Assembly: GCF_001632745.1 (NCBI RefSeq)
Contig: NZ_LQRT01000035.1
Location: 310,001-374,000 of the forward strand
Direction of reading: 5' to 3'
DNA: 64,000 nucleotides
Source: Aquimarina aggregata
GTDB taxonomy: Bacteria; Bacteroidota; Bacteroidia; Flavobacteriales; Flavobacteriaceae
In this document: in pieces, positions 1-9,247 of the stretch
Layout: each line of letters starts with the position of its first letter
Numbering within the stretch: the first letter of the stretch is position 1
The notes under the pieces: model-generated
Told to the model about the DNA's origin: nothing
Databases searched by the model: none
Seen by the model: the letters and a program-made list of their open reading frames with translations, nothing else
Translations under genes and position numbers: made by a program

Positions 1-1245
1 TACATAACTACCGTAATACTATTTTTGGCAATTGTATTCTCTGGATTAGCACAAAGCGATAGCTTTGATCCAAACATGAAATGGGTTAGAGGATGGACAA
101 ACTTTCAACCTAACAAAACTACATATCTAGATCACGATAAAACATTACCTAATATAATATCAGAAGACACGTATTTAAGAAATGACTTCGTTTATTTAAT
201 GTCTGGTGATATATACGTAACCAACAATGCTACTTTAACAATACAGGAAGGTACTGTTTTAAGAGGAGATGCTGAAAACCCAGCAAATCTTGTAGTTACG
301 AGAGGTGCAAAACTAATTGCAAATGGCAGTAAAGCATATCCAATTGTTTTTACATCAAGTAAATCTGCATATTCAAGAAATAATGGAGATTGGGGTGGAA
401 TAACAATAATAGGTTCAGGAAATTCTAATTTAATAGAAGGAGAAGGAACTATAAAAGGGGATTTCGACCCAAAGTACACAGCATTTGGTGGAGAAAAAGA
501 AGATGAAGAGACTACAATTTTAAGGTACATACGAATAGAGTACGCAGGAAAGTCTACCAATGGCCTTTCATTATACGCTTTAGGAAGTCAATCTATTATA
601 GAAAATATAATGGTGAGCTATTCTGCCGATGATTCTTTTGAATGGCATTCAGGTAAATCACCAGCAAAAAACTTAATCTCTCTTAAATCTAACGATGATG
701 ATTTTGATTTCACTAAAGGGTATAAAGGAGAACTCGTCAACATTTTAGCCATTAAACATCCATATATTACAAGCAAAAATGGGTCTTTTGCCATCGAGAT
801 CGATGGTTATGATAGCAAAGTTGGTTTTAAAAATTCTCAAGAACTTACAAGTGTAGATATTACAGGAGCTACTTTAATAACGTTAACAGATCAAACAAAC
901 TATACACATTCTAGATCGGCAATATCGATTAGAAATCTTGCAGAACTTTACATAAACAACTCTAATATCTCAGGTTTTTCAGATGTGGTTCGATTGGATA
1001 AATCTTTTTCAACCTTAAAAATGATTGACAAAGGGTTTAAGATGGACAATAGCTTTTTTAACATCCATAGAGACGGTGTTATTACTGAAAACGGCATCAC
1101 TAATAGCACTTTTAATCTACTCAAGTACAATCGTTTTACTAAAACTTTTAAAAATCCAGAAGAATTATTTAGTGATCCTTTAGATAAAAGTAATCCACAA
1201 TTTTCGTTGAAAAATTCTATAAATAATTATATGGTTATTCAGTAA
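1..1245 (+). CDS. Exported beta-helix-like protein, copy 1 (5' partial)
   Basis: The reading frame is open to the left edge, so the true start lies outside the window. The first in-window residues are hydrophobic and end in LAQ before SDS, the tail of a Sec signal peptide, so the mature protein is nearly complete at about 400 residues. Repeated short segments such as ATLTIQEGT and GAKLIANGSKAYPIVF, followed by GDWGG, resemble the solenoid rungs of right-handed beta-helix proteins common among exported Bacteroidota proteins. No catalytic motif and no type IX sorting domain is visible. It is a clear paralogue of the protein at 2223-3500: both end in NYMVIQ or TYMVMQ and share long aligned blocks. 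It is followed after 36 bp by a small exported protein, and that pairing recurs downstream. Function unknown; the fold is inferred. Confidence 0.8.
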   Translation, partial: YITTVILFLAIVFSGLAQSDSFDPNMKWVRGWTNFQPNKTTYLDHDKTLPNIISEDTYLRNDFVYLMSGDIYVTNNATLTIQEGTVLRGDAENPANLVVTRGAKLIANGSKAYPIVFTSSKSAYSRNNGDWGGITIIGSGNSNLIEGEGTIKGDFDPKYTAFGGEKEDEETTILRYIRIEYAGKSTNGLSLYALGSQSIIENIMVSYSADDSFEWHSGKSPAKNLISLKSNDDDFDFTKGYKGELVNILAIKHPYITSKNGSFAIEIDGYDSKVGFKNSQELTSVDITGATLITLTDQTNYTHSRSAISIRNLAELYINNSNISGFSDVVRLDKSFSTLKMIDKGFKMDNSFFNIHRDGVITENGITNSTFNLLKYNRFTKTFKNPEELFSDPLDKSNPQFSLKNSINNYMVIQ

Positions 1246-1281
1246 TTTTGCAATTACACAACAACTTAATAAACCAATCTA

Positions 1282-1713
1282 ATGAAAAAACTAATACTAT
1301 TATTATTACTAATTTCGAGCCTTAGTACATTAACTGCTCAATCCAGAAAAAATCCAGCTATTCTTTATAAAGCTGACAAGCTCGTAAGTAGGTTTCACAC
1401 AATCGATGAGCTACAAGATTTAAACAAAGGAGATCTTATAAAGTTATACCTAGAGAGAACTCGCGAAATATTTATTGTAATTCCTTATTTATCTTTGACA
1501 AATAAACCAGGAACAAGCTTACAAGATTTAGGAATTCAAGCAGATTCTGATCATGTTAAAGTGGTAGAAAAAAATATTGAAATTGCGGACAGAGCATTTG
1601 AATATACTGAAAACACTATTAAAAAGCTAGTACCATATTCTGATACAGACGATATTATCTGGTCCATCTTATACTTTGAAGAAGTGATCAAAAAAATGCG
1701 CTTAGGTCGATAG
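1282..1713 (+). CDS. Small exported protein, copy 1 of a duplicated pair
   Basis: 143 residues starting with a typical Sec signal peptide (MKKLILLLLLISS...TAQ, cleavage near residue 20). The mature part is charged and predicted helical, with the conserved blocks FHTIDEL, KGDLIKLY, SLTNKPG and LVPYSDT, and ends in EEVIKKMRLGR. The protein at 3542-3982 has the same blocks in the same order, so the two are paralogues. Each follows a beta-helix-like protein with a short gap, which suggests the two products are co-expressed and may act together outside the cytoplasm. A TAATTTTG sequence at 1243-1250 overlaps the upstream stop codon and could be a -7 element, but no good -33 TTG accompanies it. I do not recognise the family. 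Confidence 0.8.
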   Translation: MKKLILLLLLISSLSTLTAQSRKNPAILYKADKLVSRFHTIDELQDLNKGDLIKLYLERTREIFIVIPYLSLTNKPGTSLQDLGIQADSDHVKVVEKNIEIADRAFEYTENTIKKLVPYSDTDDIIWSILYFEEVIKKMRLGR

Positions 1714-2222
1714 TTAAACATCAATTCAACTTTAAATAAAAAAACCGAATAACCCACACTTATCCCTATGGATATAGGTATGTTTTTTATCGACTTTTTT
1801 AAATATATTTAACTCACCTCTTAGTTATATTTTAATCACCAGATTTCATCAACAAATCATCTTTTATCCTTTTTTTTCTACTTACATAGAACATCCCATA
1901 CTTCAAAAACGAGTAAAAAGACATAAAAATTAGGGGGAAATCCCCCTAATTTTACTCATTTCACGATTCAAAACACGTTTTGTTTAACTAGTTTGTAAAA
2001 TAAATAAACAAAATATAAATTTTTGGCAATCAACTAGATAGAAACTAAATACGTAGGAATTTTACTCATAATGATTTACTAATTTCTGTTAATTAAACGA
2101 CAAACGTACAAAATTTACGGTAAACACGTAACCACATTTCCTAAAACTCATATATCTTAGTAGTCCCAAAATTGGTAGAAAGAAATTTCCTCCAAAAAAA
2201 ATTAACCCCAAAATAAATTATC
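1714..2222. other. Long intergenic region between the two duplicated cassettes
   Basis: 509 bp with no credible ORF. It is very AT-rich, and the only strong structure is the hairpin at 1926-1953. The stretch just before 2223 probably carries the promoter of the second cassette, but I could not find a clear TTG-N19-TAnnTTTG pair there. Confidence 0.6.
1926..1953 (+). terminator. Intrinsic terminator after copy-1 cassette
   Basis: A perfect 13-bp inverted repeat (arms 1926-1938 and 1941-1953) with a G5/C5 core flanked by A-rich and T-rich ends and an apparent loop of two As. It sits about 210 bp after the stop at 1713 and would work in either direction. It separates the two cassettes transcriptionally. 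Confidence 0.7.
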
Positions 2223-3500
2223 ATGAAAAAAAGATGTTTTCTACTTACAGCTTTTACATTACTACTAACTTCGTACACAAGTACAGCTCAAGACTTTAAT
2301 GAAGACAGTGATAAATGGACTAAAGGTTGGACTAATTTTTCACCCAACAAAACCGATTATCCAGAAGCTGAAGAGAAATTACCAAACATCATTGCCAATC
2401 ACACTTATCTTAGAAATGATATAGTTTACCTTATGTCTGGTGATGTTTATGTTACCAATGGTGTTACACTCACAATACAAGAAGGTACTATAATAAGATG
2501 TGATCACGAAAACCCTGCTAATCTAATAGTTACCAAAGGCTCTAAATTGATTGCGTTAGGATCTAAAGCTTATCCGATCGTATTTACATCTAACAAGAGT
2601 CCAAAATCAAGAAATAGTGGTGATTGGGGAGGAATTCTTATTGCTGGATCAGGAAAACTTAACACCACTTCTGGAAACGGAGTAATCGAAGGTAATTTTA
2701 ATCCGCAGTTTTCTGTATACGGCGGAAATCAACAAGACGAAGAAACAACTATATTTAGTCACGTAAGAATCGAGTTTGCAGGAAATACGTCTAAAAGAAG
2801 AAAAGGTTCTAACGGATTATCATTATACGGTATTGGATCTTCATCTATTATTGACAATGTTATGGTAAGCTACTCTGGTCAAGATTCATTTAATTTCCGT
2901 GGAGGAAAAAATAACGTTCAAAACCTTATTTCATTAAAAGCACAGGAAGATGATTACCAGTTATCTGAAGGGTTTAAAGGAAACTTAGATAATATAATGG
3001 CTATACGTCACCCATACATCACAAGTCCCGAAGGCTCATATGCAATAGAGGTTGATGGATACAATAAAAATTTAGGTTATAACAGACCTAATCAAGTAAC
3101 AGATATCACTATTACTAACGCTACACTAGTAAACTTATCAGACAAAACAAACTATCAACATACTAGTGCCGCTATATCTGCCTCTAATGCTGCGTTGACT
3201 TATATTCATAACTCTAAAATATCCGGATTTTCTGACGTGGTGCAATTTGACAAATCATACACATCTTTACCTTTAATCCAGAAATCATTCATGATGGATA
3301 ATAGCTTCTTTAATATTCATGCCGAAGGTGTTAGTGTTACAAACCAATTACTAAAAAAAGAATCACTTGATATACTTAAATACAATAGATTCACAAAAGA
3401 CTTTGTTAACGTAAAAGACTTGTTTGCGGATCCTCAAAATAATGTAGTACCAAAATTTAACCTAAAACAATCTATGAATACCTACATGGTAATGCAATAA
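2223..3500 (+). CDS. Exported beta-helix-like protein, copy 2
   Basis: 425 residues with a signal peptide ending in STAQ at about residue 22. It shares blocks along its whole length with the partial protein at 1-1245, including KGWTNFSPNK, YLRNDIVYLMSGDVYVTN, ENPANLIVTKG and RNSGDWGG. The regular valine/isoleucine-rich rungs suggest a right-handed parallel beta-helix. Secretion by Sec is clear, but there is no type IX C-terminal domain, so the mature protein is probably periplasmic or released by another route. It is 42 bp upstream of a small exported protein, repeating the arrangement of copy 1. An insertion of several residues (SKRRKGSN region) relative to copy 1 and many substitutions show this is an old duplication, not a recent repeat. 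Substrate and role unknown. Confidence 0.82.
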   Translation: MKKRCFLLTAFTLLLTSYTSTAQDFNEDSDKWTKGWTNFSPNKTDYPEAEEKLPNIIANHTYLRNDIVYLMSGDVYVTNGVTLTIQEGTIIRCDHENPANLIVTKGSKLIALGSKAYPIVFTSNKSPKSRNSGDWGGILIAGSGKLNTTSGNGVIEGNFNPQFSVYGGNQQDEETTIFSHVRIEFAGNTSKRRKGSNGLSLYGIGSSSIIDNVMVSYSGQDSFNFRGGKNNVQNLISLKAQEDDYQLSEGFKGNLDNIMAIRHPYITSPEGSYAIEVDGYNKNLGYNRPNQVTDITITNATLVNLSDKTNYQHTSAAISASNAALTYIHNSKISGFSDVVQFDKSYTSLPLIQKSFMMDNSFFNIHAEGVSVTNQLLKKESLDILKYNRFTKDFVNVKDLFADPQNNVVPKFNLKQSMNTYMVMQ

Positions 3501-3541
3501 TAAAACATTCATCATTTTATATTTACTACTTAATACTAACT

Positions 3542-3982
3542 ATGCATAAAATAACTATAAGCATCATTTTTATCTTAATTATAAATTCTGTTTTTGCACA
3601 AAGCGTAAATGATGCAGTATTTTTCACTCCTAGCAAGCAAATAAATAAATTTCATACCATTGGAGATTTAGAAGCTTTAAAAAAAGGTGAACTTATAGCC
3701 TTATACCAAGATCGAGTTGAAGAAATCATGACCATACTTCCTTTATTATCCCTTACTAACGAAGCTGGAGTACGATTAAAGGACATAGGTATTAAAGAGG
3801 ATTCTCGTCATGTTAAGATACTTAAAAGCAACAAAGAAAGTACAACCAAAAACCTAGTAACTACAAAAAAAGCTATAGAAGAGTTGGTACCGTATGCCGA
3901 TACAGGCAAAATCATTTGGACAATCCTTTATTATGAAGAAGTCATCAAAAAAATGAGAATTGGTAGCAACGGAAGTTTCTAG
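3542..3982 (+). CDS. Small exported protein, copy 2 of a duplicated pair
   Basis: 146 residues with a signal peptide ending in VFAQ near residue 20. It is a paralogue of the protein at 1282-1713, sharing FHTI, KGELIALY, LLSLTNEAG, DSRHVK, ELVPYADT and EEVIKKMRIG. The C-terminus has four or five extra residues. It forms a likely operon with the beta-helix-like gene 42 bp upstream and is closed by the terminator at 4025. No known domain recognised; it is rich in charged helical segments and has no cysteines in the mature part. Confidence 0.8.
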   Translation: MHKITISIIFILIINSVFAQSVNDAVFFTPSKQINKFHTIGDLEALKKGELIALYQDRVEEIMTILPLLSLTNEAGVRLKDIGIKEDSRHVKILKSNKESTTKNLVTTKKAIEELVPYADTGKIIWTILYYEEVIKKMRIGSNGSF

Positions 3983-4024
3983 AAAATAAATTTAATAACG
4001 TGTTTAATTTTACTTAGGGATAAC

Positions 4025-4050
4025 AGGAGTGGCAATTGCCACTCCTTTAT
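4025..4050 (+). terminator. Intrinsic terminator after copy-2 cassette
   Basis: A perfect 22-bp palindrome at 4025-4046 with a GGAGTGGCAA arm, followed by a T-rich tail (TTTATTATTTAT). It lies 42 bp after the stop codon at 3982 and closes the second cassette. Confidence 0.8.
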
Positions 4051-4108
4051 TATTTATAAACACATAAATAATTTGTAAGATAATTACTCTTAACACTACT
4101 AAGAGAGT

Positions 4109-4741
4109 ATGATACTGTTATATCTTTTATTAGGAACTCTAGTGGCTGTAATCGGGGCGATACCCCTTGGAGCAGTCAACATCGCTGTGATAAACACCTC
4201 TATCAAAGAGGATATTAAACATGCATCTTATATTGCACTTGCAGCTGGCATCGGCGAAGTAGTATTGGCGCTATTTGCATTACATTGTAGCGTACAAGTT
4301 TCAAACTTCTTTCAAGAAAATAAATGGATTCAGGTTACCTTTATTGCACTTTTCTTTTTAATAGGTATCTATTTTATGATTCGAGCAAACAAAACAGACA
4401 GCACAAAGAAACGTCCTAAAATCAAATTGACAAAATCAAAATTTCTTACAGGATTTTCTTTAGCAATATTGAATCCTCCTGTAATCATATATTGGATGTT
4501 AGCTATTTCGTTCACCAACAAATATCTTTTTGAACTTACAGCTCATAATCCAATACCATCTCTTTTTTTATTTTTTTCTGGTATTTATTTAGGAAAAATA
4601 GGCACGCTTTACTTTTATGGTAAATGGGGAAATAAAATGGCTGAGAAACAGGAAGGTTCAAAAACTAAACTACATAAAATCATTGGCATAGCATTAATTA
4701 CCTTATCTGTTTTTCAAAGTATAAAATTTGCTATAGCCTAA
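4109..4741 (+). CDS. LysE/RhtB-family amino-acid exporter
   Basis: 210 residues with about six hydrophobic segments. The N-terminal helix contains GAIPLGAVNIAVI (about 16-28), the characteristic opening of LysE-type translocators, and a second conserved glycine/proline stretch occurs at AILNPPVIIYWML (about 119-131). The family exports amino acids or related small solutes across the inner membrane by proton exchange; the substrate cannot be told from sequence. It is monocistronic, downstream of a terminator and convergent with the DUF2797 gene only 5 bp away. The assignment to the superfamily is good; the specific substrate is unknown. Confidence 0.8.
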   Translation: MILLYLLLGTLVAVIGAIPLGAVNIAVINTSIKEDIKHASYIALAAGIGEVVLALFALHCSVQVSNFFQENKWIQVTFIALFFLIGIYFMIRANKTDSTKKRPKIKLTKSKFLTGFSLAILNPPVIIYWMLAISFTNKYLFELTAHNPIPSLFLFFSGIYLGKIGTLYFYGKWGNKMAEKQEGSKTKLHKIIGIALITLSVFQSIKFAIA

Positions 4742-4746
4742 TACAA

Positions 4747-5541
4747 TTAAACAATTGTTAGCTGCACAACGAGCCCTTCATTATTTCTTACATTAAATAC
4801 TGTATTATCTTCAAAAATAAGATACTGACCTTTTATTCCTTTTAAAACTCCAGAAAATTCAGGTGTTTTTTCCAAGTTAAGACTTTTTAGTTTTTCTGGA
4901 TATTGCAATACAGGGAACTTAATTTCTGTCTCTTTTTGATTTTCAACAAAATATTCCTTGACTTCATCAGGAATAAAACCTCTAAGCTTATTTTTAAACT
5001 CAATCAGATCTTCATCAACAATTTCGTTTTTAAGCATCGTTCTCCAATTAGTTTTATCAGCGACATGTTCTTTTAAGGCAACTTCTGTAATACCTGCTAG
5101 ATATCGATTAGGAACTTCTACAATTTCGATAGCCTCATGCGCTCCTTGATCTATCCATCGCGTAGGAACTTGCGACTTTCTGGTTACCCCAACTTTTACA
5201 TTGCTAGAGTTTGCCAAATAAACAATATGAGGTTGTAATTGTGCTTTTTTCTCAAATTCTAAATCTCTATCTTCTACACCCAGATGTGCAGTACTTAATT
5301 CTGGACGCATCACCCAGTCCCCTACTTGCGGCTGATTATAAAAATCATCATAGCAATATCCTTGTCTAAATATCTTTTTATTTTCACCACAAGCAAGACA
5401 TTGATATTTCTCAAATGCAATAGTAACTTTTTTGTCCAATAGTTGGTTTACATGAATAAAATCATCCTCGAAAACTAGATAATATTGGATAGGGTTTTCA
5501 TGTTCTGTTTGCATTTTAGTAAGGACTCCTTGATATTGCAT
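4747..5541 (-). CDS. DUF2797 domain protein
   Basis: 264 residues, cytoplasmic, with no signal peptide. Near the N-terminus is a cysteine cluster (C48, C51, C63 in CLACG...GYC) that could bind zinc. The middle part has HIVYLANSSNVKVGVTR followed by RWIDQGA, which looks like the core strand/helix pattern of GIY-YIG-type domains; that link is my inference. Overall arrangement and length fit the DUF2797 family of uncharacterised bacterial proteins. It is convergent with the LysE-type gene and divergent from the GH3-like gene at 5654, with about 110 bp between start codons holding both promoters. Confidence 0.75.
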   Translation of the reverse strand: MQYQGVLTKMQTEHENPIQYYLVFEDDFIHVNQLLDKKVTIAFEKYQCLACGENKKIFRQGYCYDDFYNQPQVGDWVMRPELSTAHLGVEDRDLEFEKKAQLQPHIVYLANSSNVKVGVTRKSQVPTRWIDQGAHEAIEIVEVPNRYLAGITEVALKEHVADKTNWRTMLKNEIVDEDLIEFKNKLRGFIPDEVKEYFVENQKETEIKFPVLQYPEKLKSLNLEKTPEFSGVLKGIKGQYLIFEDNTVFNVRNNEGLVVQLTIV

Positions 5542-5653
5542 AAATTTTTGATATATATTAATCGTATATAGAGAATGTAATTATTTTTATTATTTTAGTT
5601 GACAACAATCACAACAAATTAACCTTAATTACTGCCTAAAGATACATCAAAAA

Positions 5654-7186
5654 ATGCCAATTCCATTAGTTAATTCTATTGCCACCTGGTTCTTAAAAAA
5701 GAGATTTCATCAAATGGAACTTTTTCTTAAATACCCGAATGAAGTTCAGCTCGAACTACTGCATACATTGCTAGAAAAGGCTAAAAACACAGAATTTGGC
5801 AAGACATATGATTTTGCTTCAATTAATAATTATAAAACATTTTCTGAAAGAATTCCTGTTCGGTCTTATGAAGATTATGAATCAATGATAGAAAGAAGTC
5901 GATTAGGCGAAAATAATGTTTTTTGGCCCACACCTATCAAGTGGTTTGCTAAATCTAGTGGTACAACCAGTGCTAAAAGTAAATTTATTCCGGTTAGTGA
6001 TGAATCCCTTGAAGATTGTCATTTTGCAGCAGGTAAAGATTTATTATGCATGTACTTAAATAATAATGAAGATTCGCTACTATTTACAGGTAAAAGTCTT
6101 CGTTTAGGAGGTAGTAAAGAGTTGTATAAAGAAAACGGAACATCTTTTGGTGATCTATCTGCGATAATAATAGACAATATGCCTTTTTGGGCCGATTTTA
6201 GTTCTACGCCAAGTAGCGAAGTCTCATTAATGAGCGATTGGGAGTTTAAAATGAAAGCTATTGTGCAAGAAACGATTCAAGAAAATGTTACCAGTCTGGC
6301 AGGAGTTCCATCTTGGATGTTAGTTTTATTAAACCAAGTTCTGGAAACCACAGGAAACGAAAGTCTATTTGAAATATGGAATAACTTAGAAGTATATTTT
6401 CATGGAGGTGTAAATTTTGATCCTTACAGAGATCAATACAGCAAAATCCTTCCTGGAGATTCTTTTAAATATTATGAAATTTATAATGCTTCTGAAGGTT
6501 TTTTTGCTATTCAGGATCGTAATGACTCATCAGAACTATTATTAATGCTTGATTATGGGATTTTTTATGAATTTAGCCCAATGGACACCTACGGAAATGA
6601 AAATGAAAAAGTAATTCCTCTTAGTGAAGTAGAAATTGGCCAAAATTATGCCGTAATAATAACTACGAATGCAGGGTTATGGAGATATAAAATAGGAGAC
6701 ACTGTTCGTTTTACCTCGGTAAACCCTTATAGAATAAAGGTATCAGGAAGAACCAAACATCATATCAATGTATTTGGTGAAGAACTTATCATAGAAAATG
6801 CAGAAGAAGCTTTGCGAAAAACAGCAAAAACAACGAATTGTGAAATTGTAGAGTATACCGTTGCACCAATCTTCATGAAAGACAAAGAAAAAGGTGCTCA
6901 TGAATGGATCATTGAATTTAAAAAGCAACCTGATAGTCTTAAGGAATTTACACACATTCTTGATCAAAATCTGCAACATGTTAATAGCGACTATGAAGCT
7001 AAACGTTACAATGACACTACATTAAATATTCTTCAAATTAGACTAGCAAGAAAAGGATTATTCTATGATTGGTTAAAAAAGAATAACAAACTTGGGGGGC
7101 AACATAAAATACCTAGATTATCCAACAAACGAACATATGTTGATGAACTACTCCAGTTAAATACAATAAAATCTTTTTCTTCATAA
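5654..7186 (+). CDS. GH3-family acyl-adenylating enzyme
   Basis: 510 residues, cytoplasmic. It has the ANL-type phosphate-binding loop as KSSGTTSAKSK (about 100-110), a central EIYNASEG block of the kind that forms the adenylate pocket, and YKIGDTVRF followed by SGRTKHHINVFGEELI, typical of the GH3 hinge region. In plants GH3 enzymes adenylate jasmonate, auxin or benzoates and couple them to amino acids. Bacteroidota carry orphan homologues whose acid and amine partners are unknown. The length matches the bacterial family. It has no operon partner: the next gene is 248 bp downstream and separately promoted. Activity (ATP-dependent amide formation) is inferred from the family. Confidence 0.85.
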   Translation: MPIPLVNSIATWFLKKRFHQMELFLKYPNEVQLELLHTLLEKAKNTEFGKTYDFASINNYKTFSERIPVRSYEDYESMIERSRLGENNVFWPTPIKWFAKSSGTTSAKSKFIPVSDESLEDCHFAAGKDLLCMYLNNNEDSLLFTGKSLRLGGSKELYKENGTSFGDLSAIIIDNMPFWADFSSTPSSEVSLMSDWEFKMKAIVQETIQENVTSLAGVPSWMLVLLNQVLETTGNESLFEIWNNLEVYFHGGVNFDPYRDQYSKILPGDSFKYYEIYNASEGFFAIQDRNDSSELLLMLDYGIFYEFSPMDTYGNENEKVIPLSEVEIGQNYAVIITTNAGLWRYKIGDTVRFTSVNPYRIKVSGRTKHHINVFGEELIIENAEEALRKTAKTTNCEIVEYTVAPIFMKDKEKGAHEWIIEFKKQPDSLKEFTHILDQNLQHVNSDYEAKRYNDTTLNILQIRLARKGLFYDWLKKNNKLGGQHKIPRLSNKRTYVDELLQLNTIKSFSS

Positions 7187-7390
7187 AAGAGATAACCCTA
7201 AGTCTCTAGTTTTCAAAATCTGACGTTTTTCGCTAAAAAAGCCATTCAAAAACAAAAATAATTACGGTTTTTCCGTAAAAATTGTATGTACGAATTGTAA
7301 TTTTTAACAAAAAATCTGGTATTTCATCGTCCAAAAAAAGCGTTTAATCTAAAAAATTAAAAATCATTTTAAACCTTCTATTTTTCATAT

Positions 7391-7398
7391 TAAATTTG
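7391..7398 (+). promoter_or_regulatory. -7 element TAAATTTG before small exported gene
   Basis: An exact match to the Bacteroidota TAnnTTTG motif, 36 bp before the start codon at 7435. No TTG is present at the usual -33 distance, so the promoter is only half supported. Confidence 0.45.
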
Positions 7399-7434
7399 TT
7401 CACAGATAGTTACAAACTCATTAAGCCCTAAGAT

Positions 7435-7767
7435 ATGAAAACTACTATACTATTATTTGCTTTATTATTTACGATTACAGCCGTTAGTGCTCAAGAAACC
7501 AACACTACTGTTAATACAGATGATAAAAGTAAACAAATTAGTACTTCACAAGTCGACAATAGTACAGAAACTCTAGAGGCCTCAGAATTAATATACAGCT
7601 TACAAAACATGACGTGTTACAGTGAAATTTCTAAAGTGACATTTTACGAAGCTTTAATACGACAAAACAATTTTGATATCGAGCTTAAGGATAGCGAAAA
7701 ATTAGTTTTAAAAAATACAGAAGATATTATAAATAATAGAAAAGATAGAATTTCATATTCTGACTAA
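7435..7767 (+). CDS. Small exported protein of unknown function
   Basis: 110 residues with a clear signal peptide (MKTTILLFALLF...SAQ, cleavage near residue 20). The mature protein is short, polar, rich in Thr, Asn, Asp and Lys, with one cysteine (NMTCYSE) and no recognisable domain. It stands alone between a -7 element and a strong terminator, so it is very likely a real expressed gene. No close relative elsewhere in the window. Confidence 0.75.
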   Translation: MKTTILLFALLFTITAVSAQETNTTVNTDDKSKQISTSQVDNSTETLEASELIYSLQNMTCYSEISKVTFYEALIRQNNFDIELKDSEKLVLKNTEDIINNRKDRISYSD

Positions 7768-7796
7768 AAATATTTATCCTTCAACAAATGCCAACC

Positions 7797-7843
7797 AAAG
7801 ACAACACCTTTATGAAATTACCATAAAGGTGTTGTCTTTTGTT
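7797..7843 (+). terminator. Strong intrinsic terminator
   Basis: Perfect 18-bp arms (7797-7814 and 7822-7839) with a 7-nt loop, ending in TTTT. It closes the small exported gene at 7435-7767, 29 bp after its stop. Confidence 0.85.
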
Positions 7844-7866
7844 AGAGCATAAGGTAAATATTCAAA

Positions 7867-7898
7867 AAAAGCTCTGAATCATATGATTCAGAGCTTTT
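7867..7898 (-). terminator. Terminator of the clpP-clpX transcript
   Basis: A perfect 32-bp palindrome whose arm reads AAAAGCTCTGAATCAT. On the minus strand it lies about 24 bp beyond the clpX stop and is followed by a run of Ts. It is symmetrical, so it could also stop read-through from the plus strand. Confidence 0.8.
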
Positions 7899-7921
7899 CT
7901 AATTAATTTTTATATCTCAAT

Positions 7922-9154
7922 TTAAGAAACCGCTTTAAGCTTCTTAATGGTCGACTTATTCAATTTCTTTTCTGCATAGTCTTTAGTTACTCTGAAATCG
8001 GTTTCTTCGCTTTCTGGTAGCTCGTACATAGCGTCAGTTAAGATAGCCTCACACAATGATCTAAGACCACGAGCACCTAACTTATACTCCATTGCTTTTT
8101 CAACGATATATTCTAACGCACCTTCTGTAATTGAGAATGCAATATTATCCATCTCAAACAACTTCTTGTATTGTTTTATTATTGCATTTTTAGGCGCTGT
8201 TAGTATAGATCTTAAGGTTTCTGCATCTAAAGGGTTCATATAAGAAAGTACAGGCAATCTACCAATGATTTCAGGTATTAACCCAAAATCTTTTAAATCA
8301 CTAGGAATAATATATTGTAACAAATTATCCTTCTCTATATTATCTTCACTTTTAGAAGCACTATACCCTACGGCTTGCATGTTTAATCGTTTCTGAATCA
8401 TTTTTTCGATCCCATCAAACGCCCCACCTGCTATAAAAAGAATATTTTCTGTATTTACTTCTATAAATTTTTGATCTGGATGTTTACGACCACCTTTTGG
8501 CGGAACGTTAACTACAGTACCTTCGAGTAATTTTAAAAGCGCCTGCTGCACGCCTTCTCCAGAAACATCTCTTGTAATACTAGGATTATCACTTTTACGA
8601 GCAATCTTATCTATCTCATCAATAAATACAATTCCTCTTTGTGCTTTTTCAAGATTATAATCTGCTGCTTGCAATAATCTAGTCAATATACTTTCTACAT
8701 CTTCTCCAACATATCCTGCTTCGGTAAGCACAGTAGCATCTACAATAGCTAAAGGAACATTAAGCATTTTAGCAATTGTCTTTGCCATTAAGGTTTTACC
8801 TGTTCCCGTTTGCCCTACCATGATGATATTACTTTTTTGAATCTCAATATCATCTTCGGATTGGGGTTGCAGTAATCTCTTATAGTGATTATAAACTGCC
8901 ACCGACATTATCTTCTTGGTAAATTCTTGTCCGATCACATATTCATCAAGAAACTTCTTAATAGCTTTAGGCTTTCGCAACATAAGTTCACTACTCAGCT
9001 CTCCAGTCTCTTCATCTTTTGCTTCTTCTACAACAATCCCATGAGCCTGAACAATACATCTATCGCAGATATGGGCATCTAATCCCGCTATTAACAGATT
9101 TGTTTCAGGTTTTTTTCTCCCACAAAAAGAGCATTCTAAATCTTCTTTGGCCAT
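7922..9154 (-). CDS. clpX: ClpX, ATPase subunit of the ClpXP protease
   Basis: 410 residues. The N-terminal zinc-binding domain has C8, C11, C30 and C33. The AAA+ module has Walker A GQTGTGKT (about 114-121), Walker B VFIDEID, and an IGQ-type hinge typical of ClpX. It unfolds tagged substrates using ATP and feeds them to ClpP. It lies 93 bp downstream of clpP in the same direction with no terminator between them, so the two are probably co-transcribed. It ends just before a strong terminator. The P-loop has Gln where many ClpX proteins have Pro (GPTGSGKT), a minor variant. Confidence 0.97.
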   Translation of the reverse strand: MAKEDLECSFCGRKKPETNLLIAGLDAHICDRCIVQAHGIVVEEAKDEETGELSSELMLRKPKAIKKFLDEYVIGQEFTKKIMSVAVYNHYKRLLQPQSEDDIEIQKSNIIMVGQTGTGKTLMAKTIAKMLNVPLAIVDATVLTEAGYVGEDVESILTRLLQAADYNLEKAQRGIVFIDEIDKIARKSDNPSITRDVSGEGVQQALLKLLEGTVVNVPPKGGRKHPDQKFIEVNTENILFIAGGAFDGIEKMIQKRLNMQAVGYSASKSEDNIEKDNLLQYIIPSDLKDFGLIPEIIGRLPVLSYMNPLDAETLRSILTAPKNAIIKQYKKLFEMDNIAFSITEGALEYIVEKAMEYKLGARGLRSLCEAILTDAMYELPESEETDFRVTKDYAEKKLNKSTIKKLKAVS

Positions 9155-9247
9155 AGTTATTTAGTTTCTATTCCAATAAAATTTCATGTTTTATACTTAT
9201 ATAACAATTAGAGGCTCAAAACACCTCTACTTGCAACAAGAAATTTA

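Noticed and set aside
192-560. 122-codon minus-strand ORF in the first beta-helix gene
   Set aside because: Antisense shadow of a repetitive coding sequence; the paralogue at 2223 does not preserve it as an ORF of similar length.
1243-1250. TAATTTTG overlapping the stop of the first gene as a promoter for the next gene
   Set aside because: No -33 TTG at 17-23 bp; the gene can be transcribed from the upstream promoter.
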